Below are positions 15,356 to 23,535 of a stretch of DNA of 26,158 nt, piece after piece. Location of the stretch: contig JAHLWT010000217.1 in the NCBI GenBank assembly GCA_019057775.1, positions 1 through 26,158 of the forward strand. The letters run 5' to 3'. The notes below the pieces were generated by a model. That model saw nothing but the letters and a program-made list of their open reading frames with translations, did no database searches and was not told the DNA's origin. The translations under genes and the position numbers were made by a program. How positions within the stretch are numbered: the first letter of the stretch is position 1; the number at the start of each line of letters is the position of its first letter. This DNA is from Promethearchaeota archaeon (GTDB taxonomy: Archaea; Asgardarchaeota; Lokiarchaeia; Sigynarchaeales; SOKP01).

Positions 15356-17698
15356 TCACCGATCTATAAATGAGAAAGATAAACTCTCTTTAAGCTTATC
15401 TAATGTATCATTTAAATCATTGATGAGAGGGTTTACATCTTGAGCTAAGTTTGGGTCTAACTTGATTGCTTTTTTTATCTGTATGATGGCTTCATTATAT
15501 TCTTTTTTATCAAAATACGAACAACCCATAAAGAACCATGCTTTAGCAAAATCTGGCTTTAAGTTTGTTGCCTTAGTGTAGTTTTCAATGGCTTCATCAT
15601 AAGATTCTGTTTGTTTGAAAATATTAGCGATATTAAAGAAAGCCATATAATAATCTGGGTTAATTTCTAAAGTTTTTTCATATGCGTGTTTAGCTTTATC
15701 AAGATTATTCAGATGCTCATAAGCAACACCGATATTATTCCAGGAATCTATGTGGTTTGGATCTAATGATACTGCTTTTTCAAAGGACTTTATTGCCATA
15801 TCATACTTTCTCTCATTGCTATAAGCAATCCCTGTGCAATAATATCCATCTAAAAAGTTTTTATCTAATTCTATTGCTCGATTACATGATTCGATTGCAT
15901 TTTTAAAATCTTTTTTATCAATTTCTTGTTTTGCTTTATTGATTAACTCCCGCTTGTAGCAAATTTTTACCAAATCTTTATTCTTAATATCGGGTTCTGC
16001 CATCATCTCATTTATTTTTAAGGCTTTTTCATAAAATTCGAATGCATCGTCAAATACCTTACCCTCAGCAAGTTGATTCCCCTGTTCAATTAATAATTTA
16101 ATTTCTTCAGAGTGGACCGCATCAATCATTTTTTTAACTTTATTCATTTCCTCTTGTCTGCGATCAGGATCTTCTATAGAATTAGCATAATCTAATCTCT
16201 TCTTGAGTCTTTCAATTTCTTTTTCTTTTACTTTCTTTTCTTCAGATGATTCCCCTTTTCCAACAAGTAGTTTTACTTCTGTTTCATAAATTATGCCCTT
16301 GATCATATTTACGATTTTTTCCATCTCATTTGTGAGATACATTTTGTTTGTAAGGTTCAAAGCCTCATTGAAAATGGCAATTGCATCTTGAAATTCTTTT
16401 TGTTCGACTATCTTATTCCCCTTATTTATTATTTCTTCAACTTCAGCTGTGTAGACATTATTAACCAAATCTTTTAAGCTATCTAATTCTGGATTATTGT
16501 TTTCTGGATAAGCCATATTTTTAGCGATACTTAAGGCCGAGTATAATTCTCCTATTGCATCATCATATTTTTTTTGGACTACAAATTGAAGAGATCTATC
16601 CTTTATCACTTTTATTCCAGCCAAACAGGCATCATTTATAATTTTCCTGATTTCTTCCAGTTTTTTCTCCTTTTTCTCGGATTCTACCATTGAATCTGCG
16701 ATTTCAAGAGCTCTATTTAAAACATTAACAACTTTATTGATTGAGTCCAAAGATTCTTCAAATCTTTCTTGCTGAATTATCTTAATTCCATCTTCTATTA
16801 TTGGCTTTGTTCGTTCAATATATATTGGATTTAACGCTTCTGCGATTAGTCTAATTTCAAGAATTTTTAAGTCTGATTCGAACATCAAAGAACCAATATT
16901 TAAGCCATTCTTAAACTCTGAAATTGCTGCCTCCATATCACCCTGATTTGCATATTTTTTACCCTTTTCAACCAGCGGCTTAATTTGGTTTGAATAAATT
17001 TCATTTATCATATTTTTAATGTTTGTAATTTCAGTTCTCCTTGTTTTAGCATCCAAATATTTTTCGATTGCGGCTAACGATTCTTCAAAAATTTTGATCG
17101 CTTCGTCATAATTACCCGAATCTTTTAAATCGGTCGCTTTATCGACAAGAAGCCTAATTTGAAATCCATAGGTGAGACTAATTTCATTATTGACCCTCAC
17201 TAATGATTCAGGCTTAGAACCTTTATTATAATTATCCTCAGCGATGCTTATTCCTTTCTTGAATGTTTCGATAGCTTTATCGAAATTCTTCTCTTCCCTT
17301 AATTTAACTCCCTCATTGATAATTTGTTCTAACTCATTTTCATTAATCATTAAATTAATTTCTTCGATTTCAGTATCCCTTAAATCTGTATCATCAATTT
17401 TTTCAGCGATTTTTAATGCATTTTGAAAACTTTCCTTCGCATTCTTAAATTCTTTTTGAGCTGTTAAGTGAATTGAATCTTCAATAACTTGATCTATCTG
17501 AACAGAATAAGTTTGATTAATTGCGTTCTTAATATTTTGAATTTCAATTTTCTTATCTTCAGGTTCTCCAACCTTTAGATTGATGAAATTAATAGCTTCT
17601 TGGAATTTGTCTAACGCTTTTTCGAACTTATTTTTATTTTTTAAAGAATTAGCTTCCTCAATTATTATATTCAATTTTTTCAAAATAGAGGTTTTCAT
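15356..17698 (-). CDS. Large tetratricopeptide/helical-repeat protein
   Basis: A 780-residue, all-helical, highly charged protein with no signal peptide or membrane helix. After 16 leader residues, about ten tandem units of near 58 residues occupy positions 17-589. Each unit has a TPR-like pair (for example NYDEAIKIFEESL, FDKAIETFKKG) plus an extra linking helix ending in the pattern M(I/N)..Y..(Q/E)I..L(I/V)..G. The last 190 residues are about five ordinary 34-residue TPRs with the usual G(I/V)AY......A...(Y/F).KA...P pattern (FLDGYYCTGIAYSNERKYDMAIKSF and after). Such proteins are scaffolds for protein-protein binding. No enzymatic domain is fused to it, so the partner is unknown. Start is ATG at 17698. 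Divergent from the amidohydrolase across about 239 bases. Confidence 0.88.
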   Translation of the reverse strand: MKTSILKKLNIIIEEANSLKNKNKFEKALDKFQEAINFINLKVGEPEDKKIEIQNIKNAINQTYSVQIDQVIEDSIHLTAQKEFKNAKESFQNALKIAEKIDDTDLRDTEIEEINLMINENELEQIINEGVKLREEKNFDKAIETFKKGISIAEDNYNKGSKPESLVRVNNEISLTYGFQIRLLVDKATDLKDSGNYDEAIKIFEESLAAIEKYLDAKTRRTEITNIKNMINEIYSNQIKPLVEKGKKYANQGDMEAAISEFKNGLNIGSLMFESDLKILEIRLIAEALNPIYIERTKPIIEDGIKIIQQERFEESLDSINKVVNVLNRALEIADSMVESEKKEKKLEEIRKIINDACLAGIKVIKDRSLQFVVQKKYDDAIGELYSALSIAKNMAYPENNNPELDSLKDLVNNVYTAEVEEIINKGNKIVEQKEFQDAIAIFNEALNLTNKMYLTNEMEKIVNMIKGIIYETEVKLLVGKGESSEEKKVKEKEIERLKKRLDYANSIEDPDRRQEEMNKVKKMIDAVHSEEIKLLIEQGNQLAEGKVFDDAFEFYEKALKINEMMAEPDIKNKDLVKICYKRELINKAKQEIDKKDFKNAIESCNRAIELDKNFLDGYYCTGIAYSNERKYDMAIKSFEKAVSLDPNHIDSWNNIGVAYEHLNNLDKAKHAYEKTLEINPDYYMAFFNIANIFKQTESYDEAIENYTKATNLKPDFAKAWFFMGCSYFDKKEYNEAIIQIKKAIKLDPNLAQDVNPLINDLNDTLDKLKESLSFSFIDR

Positions 17699-17937
17699 AA
17701 TGCTTCATTTAATTTTATCTCTTATTGATTAATCCTTAGAATTATTTGTTTGTTTTAATATTTTTCTTATAAACCTTTTAATTCTTGAACCGTAAATATA
17801 TCTATTCAATGTGATTAGTATAATAAACAAGAATGCAAGGAAAAAATCCAAAACATTTATTTTAATTAAATTTTTTGAATCCTTGGTTATTTTTTATTTT
17901 TTTATTCTACTTATCAAATAAATCAGAGTCATTAACT

Positions 17938-19560
17938 ATGAATAAAAATGAATTAGAAGGAAAAGTGTACTATGGTGGATCAGTTATCACAATGAATGAA
18001 TATCAACCAACCATAGAAGCTTTAGGGATTAGGGGAGAAAAAATAATTGTTGTAGGCACATTGGATAATGTTAAAAATGAAATGAATGGTGACTACGATA
18101 TAATAGACTTAAAAGGAAAATCTCTTCTTCCTGGATTTATTGAATCTCACATGCACTTAATTCATTTGATGTCTTTTTTGGTAAATGTTGATCTTTCTTC
18201 AGTGGAAAGTTTGAACGAATTGCATAATATTTTGATAGAGGCCGCTACTAAGAAATCCCCTGAAGAATTAATATTTGGATTTAATTTGAAAGAAGAACAA
18301 TTTGATAATCCAATCTTACCTACACGAGCAGACTTAGATACATGCTCAAACCCAGTATTTATTTTACGATATGATGGTCATATTGGAATTGCGAATTCGA
18401 AGGCATTAGATTTAATGGGGATTGACAATAATACTAGAGTCCCTGAGGGTGGGGAGATCAGGCGAGATGAGAATGATAAACTTACAGGGGTGATTTCCGA
18501 AAATGCTTTAGATCTAGTTTTCTCAGTAGCCACAAGATATTTAATACCAAAAGGAGAAGATATTAAGAAAACTGCCATTAAAGCTACTAAATTATTAGTG
18601 GAAAAGGGAATTACGTCAATTCATAGTGTGTTTACTTATAAAAAAGGTGGAGAACGTGGATTAGGAAGTGTTGAAATTCCCATATATAAGGCAGTTCAAG
18701 AATTGATTTTGCAGAACTGTTATGCCTTAGTAGATACTAATAGACCAAAAAAATTAATCAAGTTGAAAAAATCCTCTTTAGATGGAGGGCAAATAGATAG
18801 TAAATTCAAATTAAATACGCTGAAGTTATTTTTAGATGGAAGTTTCGGAGCAAAAACAGCATGTATGTGGGAACCATTTTCGGATGCTCCTGATATGTAT
18901 GGCTTCTGTGTAGTAGAAGAAGATGTGATTTATGAAAAAATGAAAATTGCGCATAACTTGGGTTTTCAAATTGTAATTCACGCCATTGGTGACAAGGGGA
19001 ATAGGGTTGTTGTAAATCTATATAAAAAGCTATTAAATGAGTTTCCAAGAGAAAACCATCGTCACAGAGTTGAACACGCTTCCATGCTTACTGATGACGT
19101 AATAAAAGATATGAGTGAATACGGAATAATCGCATCGTGCCAACCACCCTTCATTAATTCAGAATATACATGGCTTGAAAAAAGAATAGGTAAGGAACGA
19201 TGTAAATATACCTATCCTATGAGATCCATTTTAGATGGTGGACTTATGCTCATTTCGGGTTCAGACTGTCCCATTGAAGACCCTAGTCCGATTTTAGGTC
19301 TTCATGCTCTAGTTACTCGAAATGGATTTGTTCCAGAACAATGTATCACAATGGAAGAAGCGTTAAAAACTTACACTATTAACGCTGCTTATGGGGCATT
19401 CGAAGATAATATCAAGGGAAGTATAGAAGTAGGGAAACTCGCGGATCTTGTCATATTAGATAAAAATCCCTTAGAAGTATCAGAAGATAAAATTAGAGAC
19501 ATCCAGGTACTTGAGACGATAATACGAGGTAAGTCCGTTTATAAAAAAAAGGAAAGATAA
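17938..19560 (+). CDS. YtcJ-type metal-dependent amidohydrolase
   Basis: An amidohydrolase-superfamily (amidohydrolase 3) enzyme of 540 residues from the ATG chosen. The N-terminal beta domain (VYYGGSVITMN, IEALGIRGEKI, VVGTL) precedes the metal-binding HxH at H71 and H73 in LPGFIESHMHL. Later metal ligands are seen in IVIHAIGDKGN and HRVEHASML, and the catalytic aspartate in SGSDCPIEDPSP. The C-terminal GSIEVGKLADLVILDKNPL is standard for the family. Relatives hydrolyse formamides, N-acyl amino acids or related amides; the substrate here is unknown. A TTG at 17875 in the same frame would add a hydrophobic 21-residue stretch but has no supporting site, so the ATG was preferred because family members usually begin near the YYGG strand. 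Its stop abuts the stop of the convergent hydrolase with no spacing. Confidence 0.9.
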   Translation: MNKNELEGKVYYGGSVITMNEYQPTIEALGIRGEKIIVVGTLDNVKNEMNGDYDIIDLKGKSLLPGFIESHMHLIHLMSFLVNVDLSSVESLNELHNILIEAATKKSPEELIFGFNLKEEQFDNPILPTRADLDTCSNPVFILRYDGHIGIANSKALDLMGIDNNTRVPEGGEIRRDENDKLTGVISENALDLVFSVATRYLIPKGEDIKKTAIKATKLLVEKGITSIHSVFTYKKGGERGLGSVEIPIYKAVQELILQNCYALVDTNRPKKLIKLKKSSLDGGQIDSKFKLNTLKLFLDGSFGAKTACMWEPFSDAPDMYGFCVVEEDVIYEKMKIAHNLGFQIVIHAIGDKGNRVVVNLYKKLLNEFPRENHRHRVEHASMLTDDVIKDMSEYGIIASCQPPFINSEYTWLEKRIGKERCKYTYPMRSILDGGLMLISGSDCPIEDPSPILGLHALVTRNGFVPEQCITMEEALKTYTINAAYGAFEDNIKGSIEVGKLADLVILDKNPLEVSEDKIRDIQVLETIIRGKSVYKKKER

Positions 19561-20367
19561 TTACCCAAGGTGCTGTTCGATAAAATTCCAAATCGTATTG
19601 TTAACTTTCTGAAAGTCTTCAACGAGTAAACTCCCATGCCCATATCCTTCAAAGATCTCTAACGTTGAATTAGGAATTTTTTCGTGCAATAATTTTGATT
19701 CTTCGACGGGGATAAGTTTATCTTCTGAACCCGCTAGTATCAGAGTTGGTTGCGAAATTGTATGAAGTAAGTCGGCGGTATTGATTCCTTTAACTGCTGC
19801 ACCTCGATTTTTATAATCTTGCATTCTTGTGGTAGATTTACCGAGTTTATCAAAAATAGTATCATATAGTTTTCTATCCTCCTGTACTCTTTTCATGAAT
19901 TTGTCTGAGAAAAGTAGTTCAAGTGTACTATTAAAGGCTTCTTCTGGTTCCATTTCTTCCATCATTATTCGATATCTATCAAGTAGTGGACCTGGATCCA
20001 AATATGATGATGTTGCTAATAGTGTTATAGTCTTTACAATCTCTGGATGCTTTAAAACAAAATTTTGTGCAATCAACCCCCCCAAACTCACCCCTATTAG
20101 ATGTACTTTCTCTTTAATATCTAGATAATCAAGAAGAGCTTTAGATTCATCTACAAACATATCCATTGTATAGGGATAATCAGGTCGCGAGCTACCTCCT
20201 ACTCCTCGATTATCTAATGCAATTACTGTCATTTTCCTTTTAAAAAATGGGATTTGAAATGTCCAGCTGTCGATAGTTTGACCAAGCCCTTGGAACATTA
20301 GAAGCGGTTCACCCCTACCTCTTTTTATATAATTTATCTCAATTTCGTTATACTTGAATAATGGCAT
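19561..20367 (-). CDS. Alpha/beta hydrolase (downstream of a tandem pair)
   Basis: A 268-residue alpha/beta-hydrolase-fold enzyme. The nucleophile elbow is GVSLGG (S94), the acid is in GSEDKLIP (D216), and the histidine is in GYGHGSLLVE (H244). The early LDNRGVGGSSRPDYPY segment is typical of the 3-oxoadipate enol-lactonase/proline iminopeptidase-like group. Substrate is not determinable. The ATG at 20367 was chosen because GGAGA lies eight bases before it and because the paralogue upstream starts at the matching residue; a TTG five codons earlier (20382) overlaps this ribosome site. It lies 23 bases after the paralogue on the same strand, so the two are likely co-transcribed, and their identity is about half. 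Confidence 0.9.
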   Translation of the reverse strand: MPLFKYNEIEINYIKRGRGEPLLMFQGLGQTIDSWTFQIPFFKRKMTVIALDNRGVGGSSRPDYPYTMDMFVDESKALLDYLDIKEKVHLIGVSLGGLIAQNFVLKHPEIVKTITLLATSSYLDPGPLLDRYRIMMEEMEPEEAFNSTLELLFSDKFMKRVQEDRKLYDTIFDKLGKSTTRMQDYKNRGAAVKGINTADLLHTISQPTLILAGSEDKLIPVEESKLLHEKIPNSTLEIFEGYGHGSLLVEDFQKVNNTIWNFIEQHLG

Positions 20368-20375
20368 TGTAATCT

Positions 20376-20380
20376 TCTCC
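20376..20380 (-). promoter_or_regulatory. Shine-Dalgarno GGAGA that fixes the hydrolase start
   Basis: On the minus strand GGAGA is eight bases before the ATG at 20367. It overlaps the codons that a TTG start at 20382 would use, so it argues for the shorter protein. Confidence 0.7.
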
Positions 20381-20390
20381 AATTAAATAA

Positions 20391-21200
20391 TTATTCTGTA
20401 TGTTGTTTAATGAAATTCCAAATAATATTATTTACTAATTCTGGTTTTTCATAATTAAACCGGTGTCCAGTGTCTTTAATTATTTCTAGTTGCGAGTTTG
20501 GAATTTTGTCATGTAAAGTCTGAGAAAATTTTAATGTAGGCATAATATGGTCGTCATCCCCTAATAAAATTAAAGTTGGCTGCTTAATTGTATGTAATTT
20601 ATCTTCTGTGTTATGTTCAGAAACAGCCGCACCCTGATTAATCCAATCTTGCAATGTTGTTGGGTCCTCCATAAATTCTCGTTTTAAAGTATCATTTAAT
20701 TCTTTATCTTGCCTTAATGTCTTCCGAAAAGACCTCGAGTATAATGCTGCTGCTCTCACTTTAAATTTATGTTCTAAATCAAATTTTTCCATTAATTTTT
20801 GGACTTCTATTATTGATTCTGATGAACGAGCATTACTATTTGCAAAAGTTGCGCATAAAATTAATGTTTTAACCATTTGAGGATATTTTAGAACAAAATT
20901 TTGAGCAATCATTCCTCCCATTGAAAGTCCGCAAAGGTGGACGTTTTTGTGTATATTTAAATGATCTAATAAGTGTTTAAGATCCTCTACAAACATATCC
21001 ATTGAATATGGATAATTGGGTCGTGAACTTTTACCTGTACCCCGATTGTGGGCTGTTATTACCATCATTTTTTGTTTAAAGTATGGGATTTGAAACAGCC
21101 AACTCATTTTGCTCCCTAAGCCACTTAAGAGTACTAGAGGTTCGCCAGCTCCTTCTTTGATATAAAACAGTTCAATATTGTTATAACTAAATATCGGCAT
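20391..21200 (-). CDS. Alpha/beta hydrolase (first of a tandem pair)
   Basis: A 269-residue paralogue of the gene downstream. It has GLSMGG (nucleophile S93), an acidic triad position in GDDDHIMP (D216 or neighbour) and the histidine in DTGHRFNYEKP (H246). HNRGTGKSSRPNYPYSMDMF closely follows the partner's LDNRGVGGSSRPDYPY, but LDN is HN here, and the cap domain (about 120-195) is the most divergent part. That suggests a shared reaction with different substrates after duplication. ATG at 21200 has no clear ribosome site. It is 131 bases downstream of the 389-residue orphan gene, which runs in the same direction. Confidence 0.88.
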   Translation of the reverse strand: MPIFSYNNIELFYIKEGAGEPLVLLSGLGSKMSWLFQIPYFKQKMMVITAHNRGTGKSSRPNYPYSMDMFVEDLKHLLDHLNIHKNVHLCGLSMGGMIAQNFVLKYPQMVKTLILCATFANSNARSSESIIEVQKLMEKFDLEHKFKVRAAALYSRSFRKTLRQDKELNDTLKREFMEDPTTLQDWINQGAAVSEHNTEDKLHTIKQPTLILLGDDDHIMPTLKFSQTLHDKIPNSQLEIIKDTGHRFNYEKPELVNNIIWNFIKQHTE

Positions 21201-21331
21201 AATAATCTTTCAATATTCCTATCGTACTATGTAAAAATGTTAATTTCAATAAAATTTTTCAGATTACTATATTAAACATTGTTATTATTAAAAAATAAGG
21301 GTGCAAATAATATTCTGAGTAGTTTCCTGGC

Positions 21332-22501
21332 TTAATCAGTGAAATATAAGTGCTCATCAAACCCAGTTTCGGCGATCAAATCTTGTCCCAGCTTTTGGAT
21401 AGCTTTTTTAGTTGGATGTTCCAATATTCGTCTAACAATAGTAATAACTTTCCCTAATTTCGCATCTGAAAATTCTCTTATAATTGGGTCATAGCGAGAG
21501 AAATCTATGCCGGCGGTATAAACGCCTGTTGTTCCTTGGGTTGCCGCTGAAGATACTTGCCAGTGCTCAACCTTAAGTTCGATTTTTGATAATAAAGTTG
21601 AGCTAAAAAACCACTCTATATAATAATCCATCCTCTTTGATTTTCGCTTTGTTGTTTTTAGCATTTTTAATGCCCGATTCAATCGATCAGGATGTATTTG
21701 CCTAAAAACTTTCTCATAATTGGAAGTTATGTTATCTCTAACATGTGCTTTAATCATCAGCATTATCTCTTCAACTTTCTTCGCCCTTTCACCAGTTACT
21801 TCATGTTGGATTGATTGGATGTGCTGTTCGATTGCATCTTCAGTTTGCTGGCTCATTGTACCTGGAGGTTGTTGAGTAGCAGGAGCGGGTTGAGTTCTTG
21901 AAGGTGGTCTACTCCTCGGTTGTATCTCTGAAGGCATACTATATATTTCTTTAGGCGGAAGATTAAATAACGTATCTAATTTTGAAGGATCTTGCCTTAC
22001 TTCGTTAAATTTCTCTTGAATCTCTTCATTTCTATATCCAATTGAGTGAAGATAGAATGCTGCACTTGAAAGATGATTTTCTAAAGCTGCTGACGGCCGA
22101 GCACTTGTTCCAAATTCTTTTTCTATCTGCTCATCAGCAATTTTCCCGATATAAGTTTCTTTAATTTCATTTAATTTAATTGATCCTAATTTTGTAAGTA
22201 TGTATTGAATTTGATTGGTGTTCAGATAATTCAAATTTCCTGTAGGGCCAATCATGAACGATATTTTTTCCATCTTCTTTAGGATATCTGAGAGATCTTC
22301 TTGTCTTTTCCCTTTGGAAATAATTAAGAAATGCTCTAGAAAATTTTTATCAAATCCAGCAACGATCATAAGGAATTTTTCATCGTATACATTTAAATGC
22401 TCATGTAATTTGTTTCCTTGGAGCTCTGTTGGTAAACTGATTTGATAGACCATTATATTATCAGCAATCATATAAATATAGTCTGTCTTTTGCATGAGCA
22501 T
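21332..22501 (-). CDS. Unrecognised 389-residue protein with proline-rich linker
   Basis: No known family is recognised. Three parts are visible. Residues 1 to about 95 alternate short strands and helices (YIYMIADNIMVYQISLP, EKFLMIVAGFD, HFLIISKG, ISFMIG) and could be a small alpha/beta or longin-like sensor domain, though that is a guess. Residues 95-190 are helical. A low-complexity linker rich in P, S, Q and R spans about 193-220. The C-terminal ~165 residues are mainly helical and basic (ALKMLKTTKRKSKRMDYY) with a possible strand pair around ELKVEHWQVSSAATQG. No signal peptide or membrane helix. ATG at 22501 is followed two codons later by another ATG; either is possible. It is 90 bases downstream of the phosphatase and probably shares its transcript, which would make a phosphoprotein substrate relationship conceivable but unproven. 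Confidence 0.75.
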   Translation of the reverse strand: MLMQKTDYIYMIADNIMVYQISLPTELQGNKLHEHLNVYDEKFLMIVAGFDKNFLEHFLIISKGKRQEDLSDILKKMEKISFMIGPTGNLNYLNTNQIQYILTKLGSIKLNEIKETYIGKIADEQIEKEFGTSARPSAALENHLSSAAFYLHSIGYRNEEIQEKFNEVRQDPSKLDTLFNLPPKEIYSMPSEIQPRSRPPSRTQPAPATQQPPGTMSQQTEDAIEQHIQSIQHEVTGERAKKVEEIMLMIKAHVRDNITSNYEKVFRQIHPDRLNRALKMLKTTKRKSKRMDYYIEWFFSSTLLSKIELKVEHWQVSSAATQGTTGVYTAGIDFSRYDPIIREFSDAKLGKVITIVRRILEHPTKKAIQKLGQDLIAETGFDEHLYFTD

Positions 22502-22591
22502 CTAATAGTAATAGTAATTTGGCAATAAAAAAATTATTCTTCTCAATAAATCTTAATAATACTATAAATTCAGTTCTTTAAATATTTTACA

Positions 22592-23089
22592 TTATTGATG
22601 TTTTTGATACCTTTTAGCTAATTTTCGTGCCAGTTCCATTTGTTCTTTTGTTTCTAAGCAACATGGCCTAAGCTTGCGAATCCATTTCACGGGATCTATT
22701 CCATTTGGAACATAACCATTATAGGCTGCCAATGCTACTATCATTATACCCGTTCTTCCGCAACCTGCTACACAATGGACTACAACTGGTTCCTTATTAC
22801 TTAAAAACTTACTTGCATACTCTAAAAAAGTCCTTAACTGTGATTCGGTTGGAGTTCCATAATCAGGAATATTTAGATGTAAGTAATTGAAATCTTCTGG
22901 AATATTTGGGCGATTATCAAATTCTGAACAATTAATAACTACTCTGATACCTTCACTTTTATATCTTCTAATGACTGAAGCATCAGGCCACCAAGAAGCA
23001 GCTATTTTTTTCTTAATAATCCACGTAAACGGTTCTGTTCTTTCAGGCATTCCATTTTTTGGCCAATACCAAGGCCAAATTTTCTTCAA
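22592..23089 (-). CDS. Dual-specificity protein phosphatase (DUSP23/VHZ-like)
   Basis: A 165-residue cysteine-based phosphatase that removes phosphate from Tyr (and perhaps Ser/Thr) through a cysteinyl-phosphate intermediate. The active-site loop is HCVAGCGRTG (C106 and R112 of the CX5R motif) and the general acid is D76 in NIPDYGTPT. The N-terminal FTWIIKKKIAAS, a helix, VVINCSE and this loop order match the small DUSP23-like type, in which there is no regulatory domain. The start is TTG at 23089: GGAG (23098-23101) is eight bases upstream, no ATG or GTG precedes it in the frame after the upstream stop, and the first residues KKIWPWYWP are tryptophan-rich. The orphan gene lies 90 bases downstream. 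Cytosolic. Confidence 0.92.
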   Translation of the reverse strand: MKKIWPWYWPKNGMPERTEPFTWIIKKKIAASWWPDASVIRRYKSEGIRVVINCSEFDNRPNIPEDFNYLHLNIPDYGTPTESQLRTFLEYASKFLSNKEPVVVHCVAGCGRTGIMIVALAAYNGYVPNGIDPVKWIRKLRPCCLETKEQMELARKLAKRYQKHQ

Positions 23090-23097
23090 TTTTACTA

Positions 23098-23101
23098 CTC
23101 C
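23098..23101 (-). promoter_or_regulatory. Shine-Dalgarno GGAG supporting the TTG start of the phosphatase
   Basis: GGAG on the minus strand is eight bases before the TTG at 23087-23089, which supports this unusual start codon. Confidence 0.65.
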
Positions 23102-23520
23102 TACACATATGATACTTTATGCAAAACTGCCTATAATTATTTAAATTCAAAAATTGATTTATGTTTTTAGAATTCTTTAGAGTTCATTCATAGCTTTGGC
23201 TTTATCTGTCATCATAAATTATCATTTAAATCTTAATTATTCTTCACTTTTTAATGAATTATTCTGAGTAACATTTAATTTGTGTTCTAATATCTTTTTT
23301 GATGTCAAAAATTTAATATCATATTCATTTTGTATACTTTTTCCATTTTAGTAGAACAAGTTTTGAATAAAAAAAGTTTATATATGAAAATTTTGTTGTT
23401 GTTTTTGTTATTAAAATTTAAATATTTTCATATAATATAAATTTTTAACGAAAAATACAAAGAAAATAAAGAAATTTAAAAAAAATATAAATCTAAAAAA
23501 AATATGATTGACTTTAAACA
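23102..23520. other. Long divergent non-coding region before the chemoreceptor
   Basis: About 420 bases separate the phosphatase start from the chemoreceptor start. I see no gene longer than about 15 codons that looks real. The right half contains the receptor promoter (TATA-like box 23376-23386) and an A/T-rich leader. No repeat or RNA-like hairpin stands out. Confidence 0.5.
23376..23386 (+). promoter_or_regulatory. Strong TATA-like box upstream of the chemoreceptor
   Basis: GTTTATATATG after an A-run (possible BRE) fits the archaeal TATA consensus well. Transcription from about 25 bases downstream would leave a leader of roughly 125 bases before the ATG at 23536. Confidence 0.55.
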
Positions 23521-23526
23521 AGGTGA
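23521..23526 (+). promoter_or_regulatory. Shine-Dalgarno AGGTGA of the chemoreceptor gene
   Basis: AGGTGA lies nine bases before the ATG at 23536. The context AACAAGGTGAT is repeated before the small gene at 14940 on the minus strand. Confidence 0.7.
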
Positions 23527-23535
23527 TTATAAAAA

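Noticed and set aside
17875..17937. TTG-initiated N-terminal extension of the amidohydrolase
   Set aside because: The extra residues are F/L/I-rich only because the DNA is T-rich, and no ribosome site precedes the TTG; family members begin near the ATG chosen.
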